From positions 20,008 to 35,018 of the forward strand of contig JAADIF010000017.1 in NCBI GenBank assembly GCA_013151465.1: 15,011 bases of DNA, given 5' to 3'. Position numbers and translations under genes: made by a program. Every line of letters starts with the position of its first letter. Within the stretch, counting starts at the first letter, position 1. The notes under the pieces were generated by a model. That model saw only the letters and a list, made by a program, of their open reading frames with translations. It did no database searches and had not been told where the DNA came from. This DNA comes from Microcaldota archaeon (lineage in GTDB: Archaea > Aenigmatarchaeota > Aenigmatarchaeia > QMZP01 > QMZT01). Shown here piece by piece: positions 14,942 to 15,011 of the stretch.

Positions 14942-15011
14942 ATGTCACAAAAAAATTACATTGACTATAAGATAGAAATAGTCAGAAACCTCCTTAAAGG
15001 CGAAAACCACA
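14942..15011 (+). CDS. 5' end of a new gene, function not determinable (possible HTH regulator)
   Basis: Only the first 23 codons are in the window, starting MSQKNYIDYKIEIVRNLLKG and remaining open at the right edge. The start is supported by the TATA element about 26 bases upstream and by the lack of a ribosome site, as expected for a leaderless gene. The pattern I-V-R-N-L-L-K-G-E-N-H looks like the first helix before a winged helix-turn-helix in small archaeal regulators. That is a guess from a short fragment. It is on the same strand as the operon but separated from it by a 144-base gap with terminator-like tracts. Confidence 0.6.
   Translation, partial: MSQKNYIDYKIEIVRNLLKGENH

Overview
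The window looks archaeal, most likely from a DPANN-type lineage. Two proteins carry class III (archaellin/pilin-type) signal peptides of the form K-G|Q-x-E. ATA and AGG codons are common. The gene at the right edge has a TATA element about 26 bases upstream of its ATG, as in leaderless archaeal transcripts. I recognised no housekeeping gene, tRNA, rRNA, CRISPR array or insertion sequence, so the lineage call rests on these features alone.

Layout: almost the whole window (1-14797) is one + strand gene cluster with overlapping ends. (1) A partial gene (1-852) encodes the C-terminal part of a Cys-rich membrane protein with a terminal beta domain. (2) At 849-3923 lies a 1024-residue pilin-signal protein with a C-terminal Cys module and a von Willebrand A (vWA) domain with a complete MIDAS metal site. 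(3) At 3917-5887 lies a 656-residue paralogue of the N-terminal two thirds of (2), without the vWA part. (4) At 5887-11529 lies a very large secreted protein with a Sec signal peptide, five copies of a 32-34 residue Cys repeat, two copies of a second Cys module, and many Ig-like beta domains. (5) At 11427-14225 the adjacent -1 frame carries on the CCGDD-type Cys repeats of (4), then membrane helices and a beta domain. (6) At 14186-14797, again in the -1 frame, a start-less segment ends in an Asn/Gln-rich linker and a bacterial-type SH3 domain. The right edge holds T-rich terminator-like tracts, a promoter with an operator-like palindrome, and the first 23 codons of a new gene.

The main observation is that (4), (5) and (6) read as one protein of about 2970 residues broken by two -1 frame changes. 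The first coincides with a canonical-form slippery heptamer (A AAG GGA, 11511-11517) ten bases before the stop. The second has no such motif and looks more like a missing base in a C run. Whether these are programmed frameshifts, real mutations or assembly errors cannot be decided from one sequence.

Together the genes suggest a cell-surface apparatus: two pilin-like, membrane-tethered or assembled subunits (one with a metal-dependent adhesion domain), a membrane protein, and a giant disulfide-rich surface protein capped by an SH3 domain. A role in attachment to another cell is an inference from domain content.
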